DNA of 51,477 nucleotides. It comes from Bacteroidota bacterium. Lineage in GTDB: Bacteria; Bacteroidota; Bacteroidia; Bacteroidales; VadinHA17. Every line of letters begins with the position of its first letter. The stretch's first letter is position 1. Of the stretch, positions 15,816 to 23,927 are shown in pieces. Both the position numbers and the translations under genes were made by a program. The notes under the pieces were generated by a model that saw nothing but the letters and a program-made list of their open reading frames with translations, did no database searches and had not been told where the DNA came from. Where the stretch lies: contig DSCJ01000130.1 of the NCBI GenBank assembly GCA_011049175.1, forward strand, positions 1-51,477. The letters are read 5' to 3'.

Positions 15816-16966
15816 TGTTTAATACTTCTGTTATCGAACTGAACCGGACTGCTTTACGGAATAATGTGGAATTCATCAGAAATTACCTCCGGGAAGGCTG
15901 CCGTTTTTCCTCGGTAATAAAGGGAAATGCATACGGGCATGGTATCCCGGTATATGTTCCCCTGGCAGAGGAATGTGGGGTGGAACATTTTTCCGTGTTC
16001 AGTGCAGGAGAAGCCTGGCAGGCACAGAAAGTGGCGAAAAAGGGCCATTCTTTCATGATCATGGGGGCGACTGACCGGCAGGAGATGGAATGGGCGGTAC
16101 AGCAGAGAATCGATTTCTTCGTGTCAGACCCAGGCGCCCTGCAGGATGCCATCGAATCGGCCGGCAGGGTGGGGAAAAAGGCCCGGATACATCTGGAACT
16201 GGAAACCGGCATGAACCGTACCGGATTCGAGCCCAGGGAACTGAGAAAGTCCATTCCCCTCATAAAAAAAGCCAGTCACCAACTGACACTTGCCGGGATA
16301 TGCACCCATTTCGCCGGTGCGGAAAGTATTGCCAATTACCACCGCATTCAGAATCAGAAGAAAGCCTTTCGCCGGATGGTCAGGTTGATGGCCCGGGAGG
16401 GTCTGGAGTCGGAAAACTATCATACGGCCTGTTCGGCAGCGGCCCTTCGCTATCCTGAAACCCAGATGGATATGGTGCGGATCGGGATTCTGCAGTACGG
16501 TTTCTTTCCCACAAGGGAGATCCTGATCGATTACATGGTGAAGAAAAAAACCAACGAGAATCCGGTGCACCGGATCCTGACCTGGAAAAGCCGGGTAATG
16601 GGGGTAAAAAGGATCAGCAAAGGTTCGTTTGTTGGTTACGGGACCTCCTTTCTGGCTACCAATGACATGATGGTGGCGGCCATTCCGGTGGGGTATGCCC
16701 AGGGCTTCAGCCGCTCGATGAGCAACCGGGGCCATGTTCTGATCCGGGGTGAAAGGGCTGCCGTGGTTGGAATGGTGAATATGAACATGATGCTGGTGGA
16801 TGTGACGCATATCGGGGGGACAGAAAAGGGAGATGAGGTGATCCTCATTGGCAGGCAGGGAGAAAGGGAGATTACCGTGGCTTCTTTCGGGGAGATCAGT
16901 GAACAGGTGAACTATGAATTGCTTACCCGCTTGCCGGAATGTATTCCCCGCATCGTGACCGACTGA
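15815..16966 (+). CDS. alr: Alanine racemase
   Basis: This PLP enzyme interconverts L- and D-alanine, supplying D-Ala for peptidoglycan. The PLP lysine is K36 in SVIKGNAYGHG, the pyridine-contacting arginine region is DMVRIGILQYG (R222), and the opposing catalytic tyrosine is Y275 in VGYGTSF. The 383-residue length is normal, with the fold-III barrel first and a C-terminal beta domain (about 245-383) ending in LTRLPECIPRIV. It is coupled to the upstream M20 amidohydrolase. Many Bacteroidota also carry a MurF-Alr fusion, so this stand-alone copy may be catabolic or specialised. Confidence 0.9.
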   Translation: MFNTSVIELNRTALRNNVEFIRNYLREGCRFSSVIKGNAYGHGIPVYVPLAEECGVEHFSVFSAGEAWQAQKVAKKGHSFMIMGATDRQEMEWAVQQRIDFFVSDPGALQDAIESAGRVGKKARIHLELETGMNRTGFEPRELRKSIPLIKKASHQLTLAGICTHFAGAESIANYHRIQNQKKAFRRMVRLMAREGLESENYHTACSAAALRYPETQMDMVRIGILQYGFFPTREILIDYMVKKKTNENPVHRILTWKSRVMGVKRISKGSFVGYGTSFLATNDMMVAAIPVGYAQGFSRSMSNRGHVLIRGERAAVVGMVNMNMMLVDVTHIGGTEKGDEVILIGRQGEREITVASFGEISEQVNYELLTRLPECIPRIVTD

Positions 16967-17005
16967 TGTGCGTGAAACCGGTTATGGAGGCAGGGATCAG
17001 CCCGG

Positions 17006-17758
17006 TCAGGGAAGGGTGTCTGCAGACCATTTTTCAGCCCAGGGGGCTTTTTCCCCTTTCAGCAGGGCGACAAAGGTTTCCAGTGATTTGCGTGCTTCCC
17101 CGATTGGGTAGTAAAAGGCATCCCAGTGTTCACTGTCTTCCCCGTCGTGGTTGCAGATCACGTAATCAAAATGATGGGCTTCCCTTAATTCACGGTAGGT
17201 GCTCTCCGCCCGTTTTTCAATATTTTCCAGGTCACGCAGCGAAAGTTCGCCCTTCTGTTTCCGGGTGCGCCGCAGCAGTTTACGCCGCATGATGTCGGTG
17301 AGTAACACCGGCAGGAAAACATTGGTTTCAGGATCGGAGAAATACCGGATTTCTTCGGCCGAAAGGGGCGACATGAATATGCTGAGCTTATTTACGTCCT
17401 GCAGTTTGTGGTGGGTCAGGAGAATCTTTCCCGTAAAGGGGTTCCCTTCGAAAAATACATCCCCTTTTTTCAGGAAGTTTTCCATCTCTATCAGATCAAG
17501 GGCCTGGAGATCCCCTCTTACATCCATTACCACATAACGGTCATCTCCTGCCATGTTCTGGATTGACTCGCGTGAAGCAAAATAATAATCCACACCGTCC
17601 TGTTCCCCCGGCCTGGGTTCGCGACTGTTGTAAAGGATCAGGGGCTGAAGCTTTTCCCTGATACCGGGATATATTCTTTTCAGGGCTTTGTCAAGGGGAC
17701 TCTTTCCGACACAGGATGGTCCCGACAGAATGATCAGTCTGTGTGATACATTTCCCAT
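17006..17758 (-). CDS. Guanylate-kinase-like P-loop protein (divergent)
   Basis: The 250-residue protein has a P-loop GPSCVGKSP and the GMP-binding-like segment SREPRPGEQDGVDYYF that marks guanylate kinases. It is about 50 residues longer than typical Gmk (about 190-210). Its middle diverges (MDVRGDLQALDLIEMENFL in place of the usual lid region), and a C-terminal extension (FDYVICNHDGEDSEHW) retains the Gmk-like YVICN strand. The usual G-V-G-K-S/T P-loop is altered to C-V-G-K-S-P. It is probably a paralogue rather than the essential Gmk, so nucleotide specificity is uncertain. It follows an SDR gene by 52 nt on the same strand. Confidence 0.72.
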   Translation of the reverse strand: MGNVSHRLIILSGPSCVGKSPLDKALKRIYPGIREKLQPLILYNSREPRPGEQDGVDYYFASRESIQNMAGDDRYVVMDVRGDLQALDLIEMENFLKKGDVFFEGNPFTGKILLTHHKLQDVNKLSIFMSPLSAEEIRYFSDPETNVFLPVLLTDIMRRKLLRRTRKQKGELSLRDLENIEKRAESTYRELREAHHFDYVICNHDGEDSEHWDAFYYPIGEARKSLETFVALLKGEKAPWAEKWSADTLP

Positions 17759-17810
17759 GGGTTATATAATTTTTTATAAACGGAGAAATTCCGTTCAAAA
17801 ACATTAATAT

Positions 17811-18656
17811 TCAGGCAACCTTTATTTTATTTACATATTTCCTTTTATCGTCAAGCTCCCGTCTCAGAGTTCTCGACGCAATGAATATTCTCAGTCCCAC
17901 CGGCAGGCTTTTCATCATCCATTTATACAGCTTGTTAAAAAACCCGGGAGTAATGACAGTATGCCCTTTGAACGTACGGGTCAGGGCAATATGGGCCACC
18001 CGTTCTGCCGGCAGCATGAGGAGCCTGGCCAGCATCCCCTGGCGGTGAATTCTTTCGATAACCTCGGGGTTGGTCATGACCGGCCCGGGGTGGATCACCG
18101 ACACTTTCACCGGTGTTCCCCGAAGCTCTTCGCGGAGGCCTCTTGAGAAGGAATAAATGAACGATTTGGAAGCCGGGTATACGGTTTTGAAAGGGACCGG
18201 ACTGAATGCGGCAATGCTGGAAATGTTCAGAATGTAGCTTCGGGAATGGTTTTTCAGTTCCCCGATCAGTAATTTGGTGAGCAGGGCCACAGCCCGGATG
18301 TTGAGCATGATGATGGTGTCAATGTAATCGATACTGCATTCGTCGTATTTTCTGCTTCCGCCCAGGCCTGCGTTATTAATCAGCATATTCACCCGGTACC
18401 TGGGGACGGCCCAGTGGTACACCCGGGACGGTCCGTCGGGTTTGGTAAGGTCGGTTTCCATGCATTGTACATCCACCCCGAATTCCCGGTTTATATTACG
18501 GCAGAGTTCCGGCAGGCCTTCTCCGGGCAGCGATACCAGCAGCAGGTTCATTTTCCGCATGGCACATTCCCTGGCGAAGGCTTTTCCCAGACCCTGGCTG
18601 GCACCTGTGATGAGGGTATACACCGGTTCAGCGGATGCCGCATCCTTGTGATACAT
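17811..18656 (-). CDS. Short-chain dehydrogenase/reductase
   Basis: The 281-residue classical SDR has the cofactor motif TGASQGLG near the N-terminus, the NNAG motif (NNAGLGG), the catalytic Ser in NISSIAAFSP and the YxxxK motif in VYPASKSF. The C-terminal region with basic, hydrophobic helices (KWMMKSLPVGLRIFIA) resembles DltE/YqjQ-like SDRs associated with lipid substrates. Aspartate is absent from the end of beta-2, so NADP may be preferred. The substrate is unknown. It is divergent from the class C hydrolase gene across a 122-nt gap. Confidence 0.82.
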   Translation of the reverse strand: MYHKDAASAEPVYTLITGASQGLGKAFARECAMRKMNLLLVSLPGEGLPELCRNINREFGVDVQCMETDLTKPDGPSRVYHWAVPRYRVNMLINNAGLGGSRKYDECSIDYIDTIIMLNIRAVALLTKLLIGELKNHSRSYILNISSIAAFSPVPFKTVYPASKSFIYSFSRGLREELRGTPVKVSVIHPGPVMTNPEVIERIHRQGMLARLLMLPAERVAHIALTRTFKGHTVITPGFFNKLYKWMMKSLPVGLRIFIASRTLRRELDDKRKYVNKIKVA

Positions 18657-18778
18657 GATTGCCGGATTGGTGGTTATGAATATTTACGGGCAGAAAGATA
18701 CAAAAGGTTTTCGAAGGAAAAAATGTGTTTGATTTCAAAAAGGAAAACAGTACATTCACCTGTTAAATCCATAAGCCT

Positions 18779-20134
18779 ATGAAAATAAGGATCAAAAGCC
18801 TGCTTTTCTGGTTGCTTGCTATTATCCTGGCAGTCGGAATATGGTATGCCTGGCCTCGCCTGCCCATTATAACGGGATATGCTGCCAAGAATATGTGTTC
18901 GGGAATATTTCTTTCTGAAAGAACCCAGGAACAGATTGAGCAACAGGAACTGAATTTTTTCCCCATTAACCTGGCCCGGAATGTGGTGGATATGGAAAAC
19001 CGGTCGGTAACCAGTTCGCTGCTGGGGCTGGTAAAAAGAACCGCCGTGTACCGGGAGGGACTGGGAAGTGTTCTGGTGATAGGGTGCGATGAGGAAACCC
19101 TGAAAAACCAGACGCTGACAAACAAGACATTCCTTCCGGAGAATCCGGATACTATTCCCTGGCCGTTGGGAGACCGGATCGCGGATACGGTGCCGGCCGG
19201 ACTGGATCGTGAAAAACTGGCGGAGGTGGTTAACGGTATTTTCGACCGGCCGGGAGAGGATCTGAAAAAAACCTTTTCGGCTATTGTGGTATACAAAGGG
19301 CAGCTTGTTGCGGAACAATATACTGAGGGAGTTACCGAAGCCACCCGGCTGGTGAGCTGGTCCATGGCCAAAAGCGTGACCAATGCACTGGTGGGAATAC
19401 TGGTGAAGGAAGGCAAAATTAAACCGGATGCCCCTTGCGGTATTCCGGAATGGGAAAACGACGAAAGATCGTCTGTTACCCTCGACCATCTGATGCGGAT
19501 GAATTCGGGGCTGGAGTGGGACGAGGATTATTTTGACCTTTCACACGTAACAAAGTTGCTTTACATGGAGCCTGATATGTATGCGTTTGCCGTTGAAAGC
19601 CCGCTGGCGCATGAACCTGGGACCCACTGGTATTATTCCTCAGGATCCACCAATATTATTTGCGGCCTGATCAGGAGAACATTTGATAACGACAGTGATT
19701 ATCACCATTTTCCCCGCAGGGCCCTGTTCAATCCCACCGGTATGCGCAGCGCCGTATTTGAGACCGATCCTTCGGGTACCTTTGTGGGCTCTTCCTATAT
19801 TTATGCCACCACCCGCGACTGGGCCCGGTTTGGCCTGCTTTACCTGAACAACGGAGTGTTTGCGGGTGACACCCTGCTGCCCGAAGGCTGGGTGGAGTAT
19901 ACCTGCCGGTCGACAGAAGGTTCCGGTGGACAGTACGGGGCACTGTTCTGGCTGAACCGTTCGGGAGAATTTACCGATGTGCCTGAAGACATGCTCTTTG
20001 CAGACGGTTTTAAGGGGCAGCGAATCTTTATCCTTCCCTCGCACGACCTGGTGGTAGTCCGCATGGGATATTCCTCTGAAACGGTCGATTTCAACCGGTT
20101 CCTTGCCGACATACTTGCTTTGTTGCCTGATTAA
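18779..20134 (+). CDS. Membrane-anchored serine hydrolase, beta-lactamase class C fold
   Basis: The 451-residue protein starts with one transmembrane helix (LLFWLLAIILAVGIWYAW, no lipobox at its end), then a periplasmic serine beta-lactamase/DD-peptidase-like domain. The SxxK nucleophile motif is S195-MA-K198 in VSWSMAKSV. The second motif is YSS in WYYSSGSTN, where lactamases usually have YxN. The third motif, usually KTG or HxG, is not obvious but lies near ADGFKGQRIFI. It resembles esterase or EstB/6-aminohexanoate-dimer-hydrolase-like members rather than true AmpC. The substrate is unknown. Confidence 0.82.
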   Translation: MKIRIKSLLFWLLAIILAVGIWYAWPRLPIITGYAAKNMCSGIFLSERTQEQIEQQELNFFPINLARNVVDMENRSVTSSLLGLVKRTAVYREGLGSVLVIGCDEETLKNQTLTNKTFLPENPDTIPWPLGDRIADTVPAGLDREKLAEVVNGIFDRPGEDLKKTFSAIVVYKGQLVAEQYTEGVTEATRLVSWSMAKSVTNALVGILVKEGKIKPDAPCGIPEWENDERSSVTLDHLMRMNSGLEWDEDYFDLSHVTKLLYMEPDMYAFAVESPLAHEPGTHWYYSSGSTNIICGLIRRTFDNDSDYHHFPRRALFNPTGMRSAVFETDPSGTFVGSSYIYATTRDWARFGLLYLNNGVFAGDTLLPEGWVEYTCRSTEGSGGQYGALFWLNRSGEFTDVPEDMLFADGFKGQRIFILPSHDLVVVRMGYSSETVDFNRFLADILALLPD

Positions 20135-20147
20135 TTCCTTACTGCCC

Positions 20148-20579
20148 ATGAAAAAAGTAGCTTGCTGGCTCCTGCTTATCCTTTTTACCGTTTCCTGCTC
20201 CAAAATCTTTGATGTGGAGGATCCTTTCAGGAAAGGTTTGGTTTCATTCGGGGAAAGGCCTTATTATCAGAATAACCACATTGTGTTCTCAGGCAGGATA
20301 CAATACGGTATTACCGGGAAGCCGGCCGATATCGAATACGAGGTGAAGGAAGGTTCCCGGGTGATTGCTTCCGGGAAGGTCAGGGCCGACAATGACCAGA
20401 CCGGGCTGAAAATTATTTTCGAATCGGATCTCGAAGATGTATATGTGCCTCAGGACACATACGGGGGGAAGAAAATAGTGGTGTTTCTCGATCCGGATCT
20501 CAAGCTGGTGGCAGAGGAATATCTGGACGGATCGGAGGTGTATCAAACAGATACCCTGCTGATCCCGTATATGTGGTAG
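20148..20579 (+). CDS. Small hypothetical lipoprotein
   Basis: I do not recognise the family. The start at 20148 (MKKVACWLLLILFTVSCSK) gives a textbook lipoprotein signal with Cys at about residue 17; the ORF could be extended to 20103, but that overlaps the previous gene and spoils the signal. The 143-residue mature part is mostly beta-like, with the segment KPADIEYEVKEGSRVIASG suggesting an Ig-like or FN3-like sandwich. It lies 13 nt after the serine hydrolase and 86 nt before the PorE-like gene, so it may be co-transcribed with either. Confidence 0.72.
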   Translation: MKKVACWLLLILFTVSCSKIFDVEDPFRKGLVSFGERPYYQNNHIVFSGRIQYGITGKPADIEYEVKEGSRVIASGKVRADNDQTGLKIIFESDLEDVYVPQDTYGGKKIVVFLDPDLKLVAEEYLDGSEVYQTDTLLIPYMW

Positions 20580-20665
20580 TCATCGTGCCAGTGACCGGTT
20601 TGCCGGGTCAGCCCCCGACAGGAACAAATGGGATATATTTATTATTTTTGGGAAAACCGTCCGGC

Positions 20666-23248
20666 ATGAAATTCATTCGGGGAATTGTACTGTTTTTGTT
20701 TCTTGCCTTTCTGCCCTTTTTTTTGCTTCAGGGACAGGATAAACGGGTTTTCCGTCAAATGTTCAGAGAAGCTGAATCGGTTCTTTTATACCTGAATGAG
20801 GAGCATGAGGCCCTGAAGCTATTTCTGGAACTTGACCGGATGGACCCGGGGAATGCCCATATTCAGTATAAAACGGGTTTATGTTACCTGCATCTGCCGG
20901 GCGAAAAGGATAAGGCCATACCCTGGCTGGAAAAAGCCGTTCGGCACATCTCCAGAGAATATGAACCGGTATACGATGAAAGAAATGCTCCGCCCGATGC
21001 CTGGTTTTACCTGGCCCTGGCCTATCATGTGAACAACCGGTTTGATGAAGCCGTTGAGGCCTATAATACATTTATTGAAACGGCCGATATTTCGGGTTAT
21101 TACGATGTGGAGTATGTACGTGAACAGATCAACGGCTGCCTCAACGCCAGGGAGATGGTGAACAATCCTGTACCCTGCCGGGAAACAAAACTCGACAGAA
21201 GAATCAATGCCCATCAGGTCATACTCAATCCTGCCGTATCGGGTGACGGCCGGTCGATGGCCTTTACGGTACGTGAAGCGGATGGATTCAGAATATATTA
21301 CACAGTGAGAAAAAATGAACGGTGGAATGCTCCGGAAGATATTACAGGTCAGCTGAGAACACGCGGGGATGGTATTACCAGTTCCCTGTCGGCCGACGGA
21401 AAGATCCTGATCGTATACCGGGATGCGGGAGGTGCCGGGGATCTTTATATGAGTTACCTGCAAAACGGAAACTGGTCTGCCCTGGAGAAACTCAGCCGGA
21501 ATATCAATACAAAATACTGGGAGGCCAACGGCTGCCTTTCTCCTGATGGGAATACGCTGTATTTTTCCAGCAACCGGAAGGGAGGTTATGGTAAGCTGGA
21601 TCTGTACCGATCGGAGAGAATGCCAGACGGGGACTGGGGGCCGGCCATAAACCTGGGCCCGGTGATCAATTCTCCGCTGATGGAGGATGCTCCTTATATG
21701 TCAGCTACAGGAGATATTTTGTTTTTCTCTTCCCAGGGTCACGGCAGCATGGGAGGATATGATCATTTTTACAGCGAGAAAACAGCCGCCGGTACATGGA
21801 GCCTTCCGGTGAACCTGGGCTATCCGGTCAGCACGGCCGACGATGACCCTTACCTGGCCCCGGCAGGAAGAGGCGACACTGCCTATTATGCCCGTCTGGA
21901 CGAAGAAACGGGGCGGCAGGTTGTTTCGAGGGTCATCCTGGGCGGTGAGGAGCCGGCTGCGGTAGAAACGGCAAAGGAAATACAGCAGGGAGAGGCTGAG
22001 GAGGAAATAAAAGTCCTTTCTGAAATTACCCTGAAGGGCAGGGTCAGGCTGCAGGATAATAAACTGACATCCGGCAGTGCGATACGGGTGAGTGTGGTGG
22101 ATACGGTTAGCGGTAAGATTTTACAGACCGTACGGCCCGATCCGGAAACCGGAGAATATTCGGTTAGCCTGCCTTCGGGTACATACCGGCTGATCTATGA
22201 AGCGGAAGGCTATGAAATACAGCAGCACCACCTGGCCGTAGCTGAGCATGTCGGAAGCCGGGAGGTGAGGGTGTCGACCCGGCTGGCGCCGGTGGGCGTG
22301 TCGGGTGGGGAATACCTTCTTATCGATAACATTTATTTCGGGTTCGATTCGTGGGAGCTGGACCGGGAAGCCAGGATGAGCCTGGAAAAGCTGGCCGGTA
22401 TCATGCATGAGTATCCTGCCCTGGAGTTCGAGTTGATTGGTCATACAGACACGGTGGGCAGTCAGGCCTACAACCTGGTGCTTTCAAAGCGCAGGGCCAC
22501 TGCGGTGGCACTGTATCTTTTCGATAAAGGAATTGACAGGAGCCGGTTGCTAACCAAAGGGATTGGTGAGATCATAGCGGTAAGGAAAGACGAAAAACCG
22601 ATGCCGGTGGCCGACGACCCCCGTTATTTCCGTCGTGTGGAAGTAAAACTGAAGGGTGATACCCTTGAGGAAATCAGACAGGAAATGGGGCTGCCTGAAT
22701 ATCTCCGTCCGCCGCTTGACCTGAATTATACCGTCATTGTTTTGAAAGTGAAGGAGAGACTACCCGACGATTATTTTGACGGCTATGAAATGGAGGAACT
22801 GAAATACATCCGGGAACAACAGGTTTCCGACGGGTACATTTACACTCTGGGCAGTTTTCCACAGAAGCAAAAAGCCGTTCAATTACTAGGAAAGTTGCGG
22901 CAGGAAGGATTTGATGAAGCCACTGTGGTGGATCAGCATGAACTGTCGGAACTGGCAGTGGGGGAAGATCCGGATACAGGTTTTTTTGGGAAACCTGAGA
23001 AAATCCATGAGATACCCTGGTATACCATTCAGATCTTTGCCCTGAAGGAAGCCCCACATCCCGCTGCTTTACGGGGCAGGAAGGATATTATGAGTTTTCC
23101 CTGCCGGGATGGTTTTGTGAGATATACCATTGGGAAATACCATGGTTTTTCCAGTGCGTTGAAGGCTCTGCCGGGGATCAGGAAGGAATGGTATCCGGAT
23201 GCCTTTATCCAGGAACTGGAAAAACTGGAAAAAGGGATAGCCGAATAA
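20666..23248 (+). CDS. PorE-like TPR/propeller/OmpA protein with C-terminal SPOR-like domains
   Basis: The start at 20666 (MKFIRGIVLFLFLAFLPFFL) gives a signal peptide ending near LLQGQD; the upstream extension to 20573 has none. The 860 residues read in order: TPR repeats (about 25-160), PD40/WD40-like propeller blades (about 190-430, for example LSPDGNTLYFSSNRKGG), and a carboxypeptidase-regulatory-like fold (about 450-515). An OmpA peptidoglycan-binding domain follows (about 550-665, GHTDTVGSQAYNLVLSKRRA). Two SPOR-like modules close it (about 720-770, YTLGSFPQKQKAVQLL, and about 784-855, WYTIQIFALKEA). The first four modules match PorE of the type IX secretion system. PorE is a lipoprotein without SPOR domains, so this is a relative with another job, probably envelope or septal anchoring. 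Confidence 0.82.
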   Translation: MKFIRGIVLFLFLAFLPFFLLQGQDKRVFRQMFREAESVLLYLNEEHEALKLFLELDRMDPGNAHIQYKTGLCYLHLPGEKDKAIPWLEKAVRHISREYEPVYDERNAPPDAWFYLALAYHVNNRFDEAVEAYNTFIETADISGYYDVEYVREQINGCLNAREMVNNPVPCRETKLDRRINAHQVILNPAVSGDGRSMAFTVREADGFRIYYTVRKNERWNAPEDITGQLRTRGDGITSSLSADGKILIVYRDAGGAGDLYMSYLQNGNWSALEKLSRNINTKYWEANGCLSPDGNTLYFSSNRKGGYGKLDLYRSERMPDGDWGPAINLGPVINSPLMEDAPYMSATGDILFFSSQGHGSMGGYDHFYSEKTAAGTWSLPVNLGYPVSTADDDPYLAPAGRGDTAYYARLDEETGRQVVSRVILGGEEPAAVETAKEIQQGEAEEEIKVLSEITLKGRVRLQDNKLTSGSAIRVSVVDTVSGKILQTVRPDPETGEYSVSLPSGTYRLIYEAEGYEIQQHHLAVAEHVGSREVRVSTRLAPVGVSGGEYLLIDNIYFGFDSWELDREARMSLEKLAGIMHEYPALEFELIGHTDTVGSQAYNLVLSKRRATAVALYLFDKGIDRSRLLTKGIGEIIAVRKDEKPMPVADDPRYFRRVEVKLKGDTLEEIRQEMGLPEYLRPPLDLNYTVIVLKVKERLPDDYFDGYEMEELKYIREQQVSDGYIYTLGSFPQKQKAVQLLGKLRQEGFDEATVVDQHELSELAVGEDPDTGFFGKPEKIHEIPWYTIQIFALKEAPHPAALRGRKDIMSFPCRDGFVRYTIGKYHGFSSALKALPGIRKEWYPDAFIQELEKLEKGIAE

Positions 23249-23352
23249 ATTATTGCCCGAACCTGTTTGATATTCTCCATGCCAGGCCGCTGTCTCCAAA
23301 ACAGTCAGCTACTGGCACATTTTTTTCACCAAATGACACCATTATTATAATA

Positions 23353-23387
23353 GGGAATACCCGGGGATCGCCGGGTTAATTCCTTTC
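23353..23387 (+). terminator. Possible terminator after PorE-like gene
   Basis: GGAATACCCGG and CCGGGTTAATTCC pair (two-base bulge) around GGATCG and are followed by a T-rich stretch. It lies about 105 nt after the stop codon. Confidence 0.45.
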
Positions 23388-23528
23388 ATTCTCTTACGGT
23401 ATCTTTGGTATTCAGCAGGTTGGGTTTGTTGTTACGGAGCCTTTTTGTGCACACCCAGTACTTTTTTTCTGCCATGACCGCATCCGGGAATGAAATCCCG
23501 GCGTGATTTTTCAAATAGAAAATTTTTA

Positions 23529-23540
23529 GCAATCGGTTGT
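23529..23540. promoter_or_regulatory. Distal LacI-type operator upstream of susC
   Basis: GCAATCGGTTGT differs only at its last base from the core of the promoter-proximal site, centred 160 bp downstream. It may serve as an auxiliary operator. Confidence 0.55.
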
Positions 23541-23687
23541 ATTCATTTAGCCACCCTGCAGGCGCGAATTTTCTTCCTTATGGAAATCTTTCATACTGTC
23601 AATAAAATCAAGTCATAAACAAAGAATAACCGGGCGAATTATCCTTCCTGACAAACCGGCTTGATTTTTCCGGTAAAAAATAAATAC

Positions 23688-23701
23688 TGCAATCGGTTGC
23701 A
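23688..23701. promoter_or_regulatory. LacI-type operator overlapping susC promoter
   Basis: TGCAATCGGTTGCA is a near-perfect palindrome with a central CG, the shape of LacI-family operators. The same 14-mer in reverse orientation lies at 42269-42282 before the symporter operon, beside the lacI gene. It overlaps the -33 element, so binding would block RNA polymerase. Confidence 0.8.
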
Positions 23702-23727
23702 TAATAAAAATATATTTCGTACTTTTA
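23697..23727 (+). promoter_or_regulatory. susC operon promoter
   Basis: TTG (23697-23699, inside the operator), 20 nt, then TACTTTTA (23720-23727), a 7/8 match to TAnnTTTG. Transcription would begin near 23734, leaving a leader of about 190 nt. The leader includes a seven-codon ORF (23829-23852, MKEKDFP) behind AAAAGG that might be a leader peptide. Confidence 0.65.
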
Positions 23728-23927
23728 ACTGAGTGTTTCTGTCATATCCTTTAGATGGGTGATCTATGTTTCGTTATCGAACGATTTTTCCTTTTTGCAA
23801 ATTTCGAATAGCATAAAATCAAAAGGCTATGAAAGAAAAAGACTTTCCATGACTCAGAGAGACTGACGGTCATTTTTCTGTTTTTCGCGTTAATTAACCT
23901 AACCTTTAACTTTAACCTTATCCCTCA

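Noticed and set aside
18779-20134. Antibiotic-resistance class C beta-lactamase
   Set aside because: YSS replaces YxN and the third KTG motif is unclear; the N-terminus is a membrane anchor. It fits esterase-like serine hydrolases better.
20573-20665. Longer PorE-like start at 20573
   Set aside because: It places about 31 residues before a good signal peptide and overlaps the previous gene.
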